A stretch of 64,000 nt of DNA from Flabesymbios commensalis (lineage: Eukaryota > Annelida > Polychaeta > Terebellida > Flabelligeridae). The position numbers were made by a program, and so were the translations under genes. Under the pieces are notes generated by a model, which saw nothing but the letters and a program-made list of their open reading frames with translations, had not been told where the DNA came from and did no database searches. Of the stretch, positions 43,250-54,589 are shown one piece after another; position 1 is the first letter of the stretch; the number at the start of each line of letters is the position of its first letter. The stretch spans positions 62,001 to 126,000 of the forward strand of contig CAXHKU010000974.1 of assembly GCA_964017125.1 (NCBI GenBank). The letters are read 5' to 3'.

Positions 43250-44869
43250 GCACTGAGCCAACGATGTGACAACGTCGGAGGAGCGTTTTTCGTTGATATC
43301 TCAGTCAATTCTCAACCGTTTTACATGTAATTTTGCACACATTATTCACAGCCGTTGCGGCGACTGCCCTAAAAATTTGGTGAGGTTTGATCGAGTATTC
43401 CAAAAGTTATTAATGTGATGCACTGAAACAACACTGTTTCCACGTCGCCAGAGCGCTGAAAATGCGGGCCGTCATTGAAACAGCACTGAGGAAGTGCTCT
43501 CCCCCCATCGTACATGTGTGACTGAGCAGTTAGAACTGACAAGGCTGGTCGCCAGGATTGAGAGAGTAATTATCAACACTACAGCGACATAGGCCCAATA
43601 TCGTTTTTTTTTTTTTTTTTTTTTTTTAACGTTATGATACCTAGCTGAAAATAAACGAGAAAAATTGCTTTTCCGAAATACCCCTTATTGAGGGAGATGT
43701 AAAACACCCTATTTGCACTGTTTGATGACTTTTGACGTCTGATTCTGACGTCAAAAGTCGTCAAACGAAAAATGAGAGAAATGCCAAGACAGTCACAATG
43801 GCCACAAACCCACTGTCTACAATGCGTTTTCACTGATCTCTGGGCATTTTTGTCATCATTTTTACCCGTTTTTCGCTGATATCTCAGTCAATTCAAAACC
43901 GATTTGCATGTAATTTTGCAGGCACTACCAGCAACTATAGCGGCGACTGCCCTGAGAAGTTTGTAAAGTTTAAGCGAGTACTTCTAAAGTTATTAGTGAG
44001 ATTAGTGGTAAATTTGCTTGAGTATTTCAAAAGTTATTCATTTAGACGTCAATTCAGACATCAATTCTCAACCGTTTACCATGTAATTTTGCAGGCACCA
44101 TCGGATGGTATTACGGCGACTGCCCTGTAAATTCTGTATAGTTTGAGAGAATACTTCAAAATTTATTAATGAGATTAGTGTGAAATTTGATTGAGTATTT
44201 CAAAAGTTATTCATTTAGACGTCAATTCAGACGTCAATTCTCAGCCGTCTTCTTCGTAATTTTGCAGGCGCCATCGGATGGTATTAGAGCGACTGCCCTG
44301 TAAATTCTGTAGAGTTTGAACGAATACTTCAAAAGTTATTAAAGAGATTAGTGTGAAATTTGACTGAGTATTTCCAAAAATATTCATTTAGACGTCAATT
44401 CAGACATCAATTCTCAACCGTTTACCATGTAATTTTGCAGGCACCATCGGATGGTATTACGGCGACTGCCCTGTAAATTTTGTAAAGTTTGAGAGAGTAC
44501 CTCAAAAGTTATTAATGAGATTAATGTGAAATTTGATTAAGTATTTCAAAAGTTATTCATTTAGACGTCAATTCAGACGTCAATTCTCAACCGTTTTCCA
44601 TGTGATTTTGCAGGCACCATCGAATGGTATTATGGCCACTACCCTGAAAATTCTATAAAGTTTGAGAGAGTACTTTAAATGTTATTAATGAGATTAATGT
44701 GAAATTTGCTTGAGTATTTCAATATATATATTCATTTAGACGTCAATTCAGACGTCAATTCTCAACCGTTTTTCATGTAATTTTGCAGGCACCATCGGCT
44801 GGAACTACGGCAACTGCCCAGTAAATTTGGCGGAGTTTGATCGAGTACTTCAAAAGCTATTAATGCAAA
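43250..44869 (+). repeat. HOR unit 26
   Basis: Canonical, 1620 bp. Has the ACATTATTC variant of units 21-23. After the T-run it reads AACGTTATGATACC, and GAGAAAAATTGC lacks one base. Private: CTTCTTCGTAA and CCGTTTTCCATG. Confidence 0.94.
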
Positions 44870-46485
44870 GCACTGAGCCAACGATGTGACAACGTCGGAG
44901 GAGCGTTTTTCGTTGATATCTCAGTCAATTCTCAACCGTTTTACATGTAATTTTGCACACACTATTCACAGCCGTTGCGGCGACTGCCCTAAAAATTTGG
45001 TGAGGTTTGATCGAGTATTCCAAAAGTTATTAATGTGATGCACTGAAACAACACTGTTTCCACGTCGCCAGAGCGCTGAAAATGCGGGCCGTCATTGAAA
45101 CAGCACTGAGGAAGTGCTCTCCCCCCATCGTACATGTGTGACTGAGCAGTTAGAACTGACAAGGCTGGTCGCCAGGATTGAGAGAGTAATTATCAACACT
45201 ACAGCGACATAGGCCCAATATCGTTTTTTTTTTTTTTTTTTTTAAGTTATGATACCTAGCTGAAAATAAACGAGAAAAGATTGCTTTTCCGAAATACCCC
45301 TTATTGAGGGAGATGTAAAACACCCTATTTGCACTGTTTGATGACTTTTGACGTCTGATTCTGACGCCAAAAGTCGTCAAACGAAAAATGAGAGAAATGC
45401 CAAGACAGTCACAATGGCCACAAGCCCACTGTCTACAATGCGTTTTCACTGATCTCTGGGCATTTTTGTCATCATTTTTACCCGTTTTTCGCTGATATCT
45501 CAGTCAATTCAAAACCGATCTGCATGTAATTTTGCAGGCACTACCAGCAACTATAGCGGCGACTGCCCTGAGAAGTTTGTAAAGTTTAAGCGAGTACTTC
45601 TAAAGTTATTAGTGAGATTAGTGCTAAATTTGCTTGAGTATTTCAAAAGTTATTCATTTAGACGTCAATTCAGACATCAATTCTCAACCGTTTACCATGT
45701 AATTTTGCAGGCACCATCGGATGGTATTACGGCGACTGCCCTGTAAATTCTGTATAGTTTGAGAGAATACTTCAAAATTTATTAATGAGATTAGTGTGAA
45801 ATTTGATTGAGTATTTCAAAAGTTATTCATTTAGACGTCAATTCAGACGTCAATTCTCAGCCGTCTTCTTTGTAATTTTGCAGGCGCCATCGGATGGTAT
45901 TAGAGCGACTGCCCTGTAAATTCTGTAGAGTTTGAACGAATACTTCAAAAGTTATTAAAGAGATTAGTGTGAAATTTGACTGAGTATTTCCAAAAATATT
46001 CATTTAGACGTCAATTCAGACATCAATTCTCAACCGTTTACCATGTAATTTTGCAGGCACCATCGGATGGTATTACGGCGACTGCCCTGTAAATTTTGTA
46101 AAGTTTGAGAGAGTACCTCAAAAGTTATTAATGAGATTAATGTGAAATTTGATTAAGTATTTCAAAAGTTATTCATTTAGACGTCAATTCAGACGTCAAT
46201 TCTCAACCGTCTTCCATGTGATTTTGCAGGCACCATCGAATGGTATTATGGCCACTACCCTGAAAATTCTATAAAGTTTGAGAGAGTACTTTAAATGTTA
46301 TTAATGAGATTAATGTGAAATTTGCTTGAGTATTTCAATATATATATTCATTTAGACGTCAATTCAGACGTCAATTCTCAACCGTTTTTCATGTAATTTT
46401 GCAGGCACCATCGGCTGGAACTACGGCAACTGCCCAGTAAATTTGGCGGAGTTTGATCGAGTACTTCAAAAGTTATTAATGCAAA
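44870..46485 (+). repeat. HOR unit 27 (CRE site altered)
   Basis: Canonical, 1616 bp. The hairpin carries TGACGCCA in place of TGACGTCA near 45362. Also private: ACAAGCCCACTG, CCGATCTGC and AGTGCTAAATT. It ends in AAAGTTATTAATGC. Confidence 0.94.
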
Positions 46486-48107
46486 GCACTGAGCCAACGA
46501 TGTGACAACGTCGGAGGAGCGTTTTTCGTTGATATCTCAGTCAATTCTCAACCGTTTTACATGTAATTTTGCACACACTATTCACAGCCGTTGCGGCGAC
46601 TGCCCTAAAAATTTGGTGAGGTTTGATCGAGTATTCCAAAAGTTATTAATGTGATGCACTGAAACAACACTGTTTCCACGTCGCCAGAGCGCTGAAAATG
46701 CGGGCCGTCATTGAAACAGCACTGAGGAAGTGCTCTCCCCCCATCGTACATGTGTGACTGAGCAGTTAGAACTGACAAGGCTGGTCGCCAGGATTGAGAG
46801 AGTAATTATCAACACTACAGCGACATAGGCCCAATATCGTTTTTTTTTTTTTTTTTTTTTTTTTTAAGTTATGATACCTAGCTGAAAATAAACGAGAAAA
46901 GATTGCTTTTCCGAAATACCCCTTATTGAGGGAGATGTAAAACACCCTATTTGCACTGTTTGATGACTTTTGACGTCTGATTCTGACGTCAAAAGTCGTC
47001 AAACGAAAAATGAGAGAAATGCCAAGACAGTCACAATGGCCACAAACCCACTGTCTACAATGCGTTTTCACTGATCTCTGGGCATTTTTGTCATCATTTT
47101 TACCCGTTTTTCGCTGATATCTCAGTCAATTCAAAACCGATTTGCATGTAATTTTGCAGGCACTACCAGCAACTATAGCGGCGACTGCCCTGAGAAGTTT
47201 GTAAAGTTTAAGCGAGTACTTCTAAAGTTATTAGTGAGATTAGTGGTAAATTTGCTTGAGTATTTCAAAAGTTATTCATTTAGACGTCAATTCAGACATC
47301 AATTCTCAACCGTTTACCATGTAATTTTGCAGGCACCATCGGATGGTATTACGGCGACTGCCCTGTAAATTCTGTATAGTTTGAGAGAATACTTCAAAAT
47401 TTATTAATGAGATTAGTGTGAAATTTGATTGAGTATTTCAAAAGTTATTCATTTAGACGTCAATTCAGACGTCAATTCTCAGCCGTCTTCTTTGTAATTT
47501 TGCAGGCGCCATCGGATGGTATTAGAGCGACTGCCCTGTAAATTCTGTAGAGTTTGAACGAATACTTCAAAAGTTATTAAAGAGATTAGTGTGAAATTTG
47601 ACTGAGTATTTCCAAAAATATTCATTTAGACGTCAATTCAGACATCAATTCTCAACCGTTTACCATGTAATTTTGCAGGCACCATCGGATGGTATTACGG
47701 CGACTGCCCTGTAAATTTTGTAAAGTTTGAGAGAGTACCTCAAAAGTTATTAATGAGATTAATGTGAAATTTGATTAAGTATTTCAAAAGTTATTCATTT
47801 AGACGTCAATTCAGACGTCAATTCTCAACCGTCTTCCATGTGATTTTGCAGGCACCATCGAATGGTATTATGGCCACTACCCTGAAAATTCTATAAAGTT
47901 TGAGAGAGTACTTTAAATGTTATTAATGAGATTAATGTGAAATTTGCTTGAGTATTTCAATATATATATTCATTTAGACGTCAATTCAGACGTCAATTCT
48001 CAACCGTTTTTCATGTAATTTTGCAGGCACCATCGGCTGGAACTACGGCAACTGCCCAGTAAATTTGGCGGAGTTTGATCGAGTACTTCAAAAGTTATTA
48101 ATGCAAA
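46486..48107 (+). repeat. HOR unit 28
   Basis: Canonical, 1622 bp, T-run 26. No private substitution noticed; this is close to the consensus of the right-hand family. Confidence 0.95.
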
Positions 48108-48339
48108 GCACTGAGCCAACGATGTGACAACGTCGGAGGAGCGTTTTTCGTTGATATCTCAGTCAATTCTCAACCGTTTTACATGTAATTTTGCACACAC
48201 TATTCACAGCCGTTGCGGCGACTGCCCTAAAAATTTGGTGAGGTTTGATCGAGTATTCCAAAAGTTATTAATGTGATGCACTGAAACAACACTGTTTCCA
48301 CGTCGCCAGAGCGCTGAAAATGCGGGCCGTCATTGAAAC

Positions 48340-48356
48340 AGCACTGAGGAAGTGCT
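48340..48356. repeat. Small hairpin AGCACT/AGTGCT in insertion I
   Basis: Six-base arms AGCACT (48340-48345) and AGTGCT (48351-48356) flank the loop GAGGA. It lies between the left edge of insertion I and the T-run and is kept in all units, as expected from their near-identity. No function can be assigned. Confidence 0.55.
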
Positions 48357-48461
48357 CTCCCCCCATCGTACATGTGTGACTGAGCAGTTAGAACTGACAA
48401 GGCTGGTCGCCAGGATTGAGAGAGTAATTATCAACACTACAGCGACATAGGCCCAATATCG

Positions 48462-48484
48462 TTTTTTTTTTTTTTTTTTTTTTT
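48462..48484 (+). repeat. T-run in insertion I (reference copy, 23 T)
   Basis: Every unit has an uninterrupted or nearly uninterrupted T-run after CCCAATATCG. Lengths I counted range from 16 (unit 17) and 17 (unit 15) to 26 (units 13, 28 and 32). Unit 25 has a G within it. Length varies even between otherwise near-identical units, as expected from slippage or sequencing error at homopolymers. Confidence 0.95.
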
Positions 48485-48576
48485 AAGTTATGATACCTAG
48501 CTGAAAATAAACGAGAAAAGATTGCTTTTCCGAAATACCCCTTATTGAGGGAGATGTAAAACACCCTATTTGCACT

Positions 48577-48623
48577 GTTTGATGACTTTTGACGTCTGAT
48601 TCTGACGTCAAAAGTCGTCAAAC
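48577..48623. promoter_or_regulatory. 20-bp-arm hairpin with TGACGTCA (CRE-type) site, reference copy
   Basis: Arm one, GTTTGATGACTTTTGACGTC (48577-48596), and arm two, GACGTCAAAAGTCGTCAAAC (48604-48623), are complementary over 20 bp with one T-G pair (a wobble in RNA) around a 7-base loop. TGACGTCA at 48603-48610 matches the CREB/ATF consensus. The same structure recurs about 470 bp into each unit; unit 19 has two. Units 6-12 differ only in the loop (TAATTCT). Unit 2 has lost 14 bp that trims the outer end, and unit 27 has TGACGCCA. Formation as DNA cruciform or RNA hairpin, and any protein binding, are inference. Confidence 0.8.
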
Positions 48624-49726
48624 GAAAAATGAGAGAAATGCCAAGACAGTCACAATGGCCACAAACCCACTGTCTACAATGCGTTTTCACTGATCTCTGG
48701 GCATTTTTGTCATCATTTTTACCCGTTTTTCGCTGATATCTCAGTCAATTCAAAACCGATTTGCATGTAATTTTGCAGGCACTACCAGCAACTATAGCGG
48801 CGACTGCCCTGAGAAGTTTGTAAAGTTTAAGCGAGTACTTCTAAAGTTATTAGTGAGATTAGTGGTAAATTTGCTTGAGTATTTCAAAAGTTATTCATTT
48901 AGACGTCAATTCAGACATCAATTCTCAACCGTTTACCATGTAATTTTGCAGGCACCATCGGATGGTATTACGGCGACTGCCCTGTAAATTCTGTATAGTT
49001 TGAGAGAATACTTCAAAATTTATTAATGAGATTAGTGTGAAATTTGATTGAGTATTTCAAAAGTTATTCATTTAGACGTCAATTCAGACGTCAATTCTCA
49101 GCCGTCTTCTTTGTAATTTTGCAGGCGCCATCGGATGGTATTAGAGCGACTGCCCTGTAAATTCTGTAGAGTTTGAACGAATACTTCAAAAGTTATTAAA
49201 GAGATTAGTGTGAAATTTGACTGAGTATTTCCAAAAATATTCATTTAGACGTCAATTCAGACATCAATTCTCAACCGTTTACCATGTAATTTTGCAGGCA
49301 CCATCGGATGGTATTACGGCGACTGCCCTGTAAATTTTGTAAAGTTTGAGAGAGTACCTCAAAAGTTATTAATGAGATTAATGTGAAATTTGATTAAGTA
49401 TTTCAAAAGTTATTCATTTAGACGTCAATTCAGACGTCAATTCTCAACCGTCTTCCATGTGATTTTGCAGGCACCATCGAATGGTATTATGGCCACTACC
49501 CTGAAAATTCTATAAAGTTTGAGAGAGTACTTTAAATGTTATTAATGAGATTAATGTGAAATTTGCTTGAGTATTTCAATATATATATTCATTTAGACGT
49601 CAATTCAGACGTCAATTCTCAACCGTTTTTCATGTAATTTTGCAGGCACCATCGGCTGGAACTACGGCAACTGCCCAGTAAATTTGGCGGAGTTTGATCG
49701 AGTACTTCAAAAGTTATTAATGCAAA

Positions 49727-51346
49727 GCACTGAGCCAACGATGTGACAACGTCGGAGGAGCGTTTTTCGTTGATATCTCAGTCAATTCTCAACCGTTTTA
49801 CATGTAATTTTGCACACACTATTCACAGCCGTTGCGGCGACTGCCCTAAAAATTTGGTGAGGTTTGATCGAGTATTCCAAAAGTTATTAATGTGATGCAC
49901 TGAAACAACACTGTTTCCACGTCGCCAGAGCGCTGAAAATGCGGGCCGTCATTGAAACAGCACTGAGGAAGTGCTCTCCCCCCATCGTACATGTGTGACT
50001 GAGCAGTTAGAACTGACAAGGCTGGTCGCCAGGATTGAGAGAGTAATTATCAACACTACAGCGACATAGGCCCAATATCGTTTTTTTTTTTTTTTTTTTT
50101 TTTTAAGTTATGATACCTAGCTGAAAATAAACGAGAAAAGATTGCTTTTCCGAAATACCCCTTATTGAGGGAGATGTAAAACACCCTATTTGCACTGTTT
50201 GATGACTTTTGACGTCTGATTCTGACGTCAAAAGTCGTCAAACGAAAAATGAGAGAAATGCCAAGACAGTCACAATGGCCACAAACCCACTGTCTACAAT
50301 GCGTTTTCACTGATCTCTGGGCATTTTTGTCATCATTTTTACCCGTTTTTCGCTGATATCTCAGTCAATTCAAAACCGATTTGCATGTAATTTTGCAGGC
50401 ACTACCAGCAACTATAGCGGCGACTGCCCTGAGAAGTTTGTAAAGTTTAAGCGAGTACTTCTAAAGTTATTAGTGAGATTAGTGGTAAATTTGCTTGAGT
50501 ATTTCAAAAGTTATTCATTTAGACGTCAATTCAGACATCAATTCTCAACCGTTTACCATGTAATTTTGCAGGCACCATCGGATGGTATTACGGCGACTGC
50601 CCTGTAAATTCTGTATAGTTTGAGAGAATACTTCAAAATTTATTAATGAGATTAGTGTGAAATTTGATTGAGTATTTCAAAAGTTATTCATTTAGACGTC
50701 AATTCAGACGTCAATTCTCAGCCGTCTTCTTTGTAATTTTGCAGGCGCCATCGGATGGTATTAGAGCGACTGCCCTGTAAATTCTGTAGAGTTTGAACGA
50801 ATACTTCAAAAGTTATTAAAGAGATTAGTGTGAAATTTGACTGAGTATTTCCAAAAATATTCATTTAGACGTCAATTCAGACATCAATTCTCAACCGTTT
50901 ACCATGTAATTTTGCAGGCACCATCGGATGGTATTACGGCGACTGCCCTGTAAATTTTGTAAAGTTTGAGAGAGTACCTCAAAAGTTATTAATGAGATTA
51001 ATGTGAAATTTGATTAAGTATTTCAAAAGTTATTCATTTAGACGTCAATTCAGACGTCAATTCTCAACCGTCTTCCATGTGATTTTGCAGGCACCATCGA
51101 ATGGTATTATGGCCACTACCCTGAAAATTCTATAAAGTTTGAGAGAGTACTTTAAATGTTATTAATGAGATTAATGTGAAATTTGCTTGAGTATTTCAAT
51201 ATATATATTCATTTAGACGTCAATTCAGACGTCAATTCTCAACCGTTTTTCATGTAATTTTGCAGGCACCATCGGCTGGAACTACGGCAACTGCCCAGTA
51301 AATTTGGCGGAGTTTGATCGAGTACTTCAAAAGCTATTAATGCAAA
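49727..51346 (+). repeat. HOR unit 30
   Basis: Canonical, 1620 bp, same as unit 29 except that its end is back to AAAGCTATTAATGC. Confidence 0.95.
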
Positions 51347-52967
51347 GCACTGAGCCAACGATGTGACAACGTCGGAGGAGCGTTTTTCGTTGATATCTCA
51401 GTCAATTCTCAACCGTTTTACATGTAATTTTGCACACACTATTCACAGCCGTTGCGGCGACTGCCCTAAAAATTTGGTGAGGTTTGATCGAGTATTCCAA
51501 AAGTTATTAATGTGATGCACTGAAACAACACTGTTTCCACGTCGCCAGAGCGCTGAAAATGCGGGCCGTCATTGAAACAGCACTGAGGAAGTGCTCTCCC
51601 CCCATCGTACATGTGTGACTGAGCAGTTAGAACTGACAAGGCTGGTCGCCAGGATTGAGAGAGTAATTATCAACACTACAGCGACATAGGCCCAATATCG
51701 CTTTTTTTTTTTTTTTTTTTTTTTTATGTTATGATACCTAGCTGAAAATAAACGAGAAAAGATTGCTTTTCCGAAATACCCCTTATTGAGGGAGATGTAA
51801 AACACCCTATTTGCACTGTTTGATGACTTTTGACGTCTGATTCTGACGTCAAAAGTCGTCAAACGAAAAATGAGAGAAATGCCAAGACAGTCACAATGGC
51901 CACAAACCCACTGTCTACAATGCGTTTTCACTGATCTCTGGGCATTTTTGTCATCATTTTTACCCGTTTTTCGCTGATATCTCAGTCAATTCAAAACCGA
52001 TTTGCATGTAATTTTGCAGGCACTACCAGCAACTATAGCGGCGACTGCCCTGAGAAGTTTGTAAAGTTTAAGCGAGTACTTCTAAAGTTATTAGTGAGAT
52101 TAGTGGTAAATTTGCTTGAGTATTTCAAAAGTTATTCATTTAGACGTCAATTCAGACATCAATTCTCAACCGTTTACCATGTAATTTTGCAGGCACCATC
52201 GGATGGTATTACGGCGACTGCCCTGTAAATTCTGTATAGTTTGAGAGAATACTTCAAAATTTATTAATGAGATTAGTGTGAAATTTGATTGAGTATTTCA
52301 AAAGTTATTCATTTAGACGTCAATTCAGACGTCAATTCTCAGCCGTCTTCTTTGTAATTTTGCAGGCGCCATCGGATGGTATTAGAGCGACTGCCCTGTA
52401 AATTCTGTAGAGTTTGAACGAATACTTCAAAAGTTATTAAAGAGATTAGTGTGAAATTTGACTGAGTATTTCCAAAAATATTCATTTAGACGTCAATTCA
52501 GACATCAATTCTCAACCGTTTACCATGTAATTTTGCAGGCACCATCGGATGGTATTACGGCGACTGCCCTGTAAATTTTGTAAAGTTTGAGAGAGTACCT
52601 CAAAAGTTATTAATGAGATTAATGTGAAATTTGATTAAGTATTTCAAAAGTTATTCATTTAGACGTCAATTCAGACGTCAATTCTCAACCGTCTTCCATG
52701 TGATTTTGCAGGCACCATCGAATGGTATTATGGCCACTACCCTGAAAATTCTATAAAGTTTGAGAGAGTACTTTAAATGTTATTAATGAGATTAATGTGA
52801 AATTTGCTTGAGTATTTCAATATATATATTCATTTAGACGTCAATTCAGACGTCAATTCTCAACCGTTTTTCATGTAATTTTGCAGGCACCATCGGCTGG
52901 AACTACGGCAACTGCCCAGTAAATTTGGCGGAGTTTGATCGAGTACTTCAAAAGCTATTAATGCAAA
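51347..52967 (+). repeat. HOR unit 31
   Basis: Canonical, 1621 bp. The T-run is preceded by ATATCGC and followed by ATGTTATG in place of AAGTTATG; the latter is shared with unit 32. Confidence 0.95.
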
Positions 52968-53321
52968 GCACTGAGCCAACGATGTGACAACGTCGGAGGA
53001 GCGTTTTTCGTTGATATCTCAGTCAATTCTCAACCGTTTTACATGTAATTTTGCACACACTATTCACAGCCGTTGCGGCGACTGCCCTAAAAATTTGGTG
53101 AGGTTTGATCGAGTATTCCAAAAGTTATTAATGTGATGCACTGAAACAACACTGTTTCCACGTCGCCAGAGCGCTGAAAATGCGGGCCGTCATTGAAACA
53201 GCACTGAGGAAGTGCTCTCCCCCCATCGTACATGTGTGACTGAGCAGTTAGAACTGACAAGGCTGGTCGCCAGGATTGAGAGAGTAATTATCAACACTAC
53301 AGCGACATAGGCCCAATATCG

Positions 53322-53352
<31 letters not shown>

Positions 53353-54589
53353 ATGATACCTAGCTGAAAATAAACGAGAAAAGATTGCTTTTCCGAAATA
53401 CCCCTTATTGAGGGAGATGTAAAACACCCTATTTGCACTGTTTGATGACTTTTGACGTCTGATTCTGACGTCAAAAGTCGTCAAACGAAAAATGAGAGAA
53501 ATGCCAAGACAGTCACAATGGCCACAAACCCACTGTCTACAATGCGTTTTCACTGATCTCTGGGCATTTTTGTCATCATTTTTACCCGTTTTTCGCTGAT
53601 ATCTCAGTCAATTCAAAACCGATTTGCATGTAATTTTGCAGGCACTACCAGCAACTATAGCGGCGACTGCCCTGAGAAGTTTGTAAAGTTTAAGCGAGTA
53701 CTTCTAAAGTTATTAGTGAGATTAGTGGTAAATTTGCTTGAGTATTTCAAAAGTTATTCATTTAGACGTCAATTCAGACATCAATTCTCAACCGTTTACC
53801 ATGTAATTTTGCAGGCACCATCGGATGGTATTACGGCGACTGCCCTGTAAATTCTGTATAGTTTGAGAGAATACTTCAAAATTTATTAATGAGATTAGTG
53901 TGAAATTTGATTGAGTATTTCAAAAGTTATTCATTTAGACGTCAATTCAGACGTCAATTCTCAGCCGTCTTCTTTGTAATTTTGCAGGCGCCATCGGATG
54001 GTATTAGAGCGACTGCCCTGTAAATTCTGTAGAGTTTGAACGAATACTTCAAAAGTTATTAAAGAGATTAGTGTGAAATTTGACTGAGTATTTCCAAAAA
54101 TATTCATTTAGACGTCAATTCAGACATCAATTCTCAACCGTTTACCATGTAATTTTGCAGGCACCATCGGATGGTATTACGGCGACTGCCCTGTAAATTT
54201 TGTAAAGTTTGAGAGAGTACCTCAAAAGTTATTAATGAGATTAATGTGAAATTTGATTAAGTATTTCAAAAGTTATTCATTTAGACGTCAATTCAGACGT
54301 CAATTCTCAACCGTCTTCCATGTGATTTTGCAGGCACCATCGAATGGTATTATGGCCACTACCCTGAAAATTCTATAAAGTTTGAGAGAGTACTTTAAAT
54401 GTTATTAATGAGATTAATGTGAAATTTGCTTGAGTATTTCAATATATATATTCATTTAGACGTCAATTCAGACGTCAATTCTCAACCGTTTTTCATGTAA
54501 TTTTGCAGGCACCATCGGCTGGAACTACGGCAACTGCCCAGTAAATTTGGCGGAGTTTGATCGAGTACTTCAAAAGCTATTAATGCAAA
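52968..54589 (+). repeat. HOR unit 32
   Basis: Canonical, 1622 bp, T-run 26 followed by ATGTTATG as in unit 31. Confidence 0.95.

Larger units (their letters stand above)
48314..48725 (+). repeat. Insertion I inside monomer M1 (reference copy)
   Basis: This stretch of about 410 bp interrupts the monomer pattern. Left of it M1 reads GCACTGAAACAAC...ACGTCGCCAGAGCG; right of it the text resumes TTTTTCGCTGATATCTCAG. The uninterrupted M7 tail reads GCACTGAGCCAAC...ACGTCGGAGGAGCG followed directly by TTTTTCGTTGATATCTCAG, so the insertion point can be read by alignment. The insert carries a small hairpin, a T-run and a large hairpin. One copy is present in every unit and two in unit 19, so it joined before the HOR amplified. 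I see no clear target duplication, terminal repeats or tRNA-type promoter boxes, so its origin is open. If it was retroposed, the T-run would be a minus-strand A tail, but that tail lies in the middle. Confidence 0.8.
48108..49726 (+). repeat. Reference HOR unit (unit 29) with monomer map
   Basis: I use this unit to define the parts, phasing monomers on the GCAG/GCAC word that follows TAATTTT. M1 starts at 48193 (GCACACACTATTCACAGCC, 582 bp because it holds insertion I), M2 at 48775 (ACTACCAGCAACTATAG), M3 at 48948 (TGTATAGTTTGAGAGAATAC), M4 at 49121 (ATTAGAGCGACTG, TAGAGTTTGAACG), M5 at 49294 (TTTTGTAAAGTTTGAGAGAG), M6 at 49467 (CATCGAATGGTATTATGGCC), M7 at 49642 (CGGCTGGAACTACGGCAAC). Spacings are 582, 173, 173, 173, 173, 175 and 170 bp. 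M6 is longer because of a short TA run. M7 ends with a different tail, GCACTGAGCC to GATATCTCAG, which resembles the DNA on both sides of insertion I. The unit ends in AAAGTTATTAATGC, a variant shared with units 27 and 28. Confidence 0.93.

Noticed and set aside
48108-48180. TTTTTCGTTGATATC as a CENP-B box
   Set aside because: Only the first bases TTCGTTG agree; the essential second half of the box is missing.
48388-48690. Minus-strand reading frame of 84-120 codons recurring in every unit, with a lysine run (MKTHCRQWVCGHCDCLGISL at its start)
   Set aside because: It lies across insertion I, its lysines are the T-run read backwards, and its C-terminus changes frame with run length from unit to unit. 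Recurrence follows from unit identity and is no evidence of coding.
48941-48952. TTTTGCAG words in each monomer as 3' splice sites
   Set aside because: They are part of the monomer consensus, with no matching donors or coding exons.
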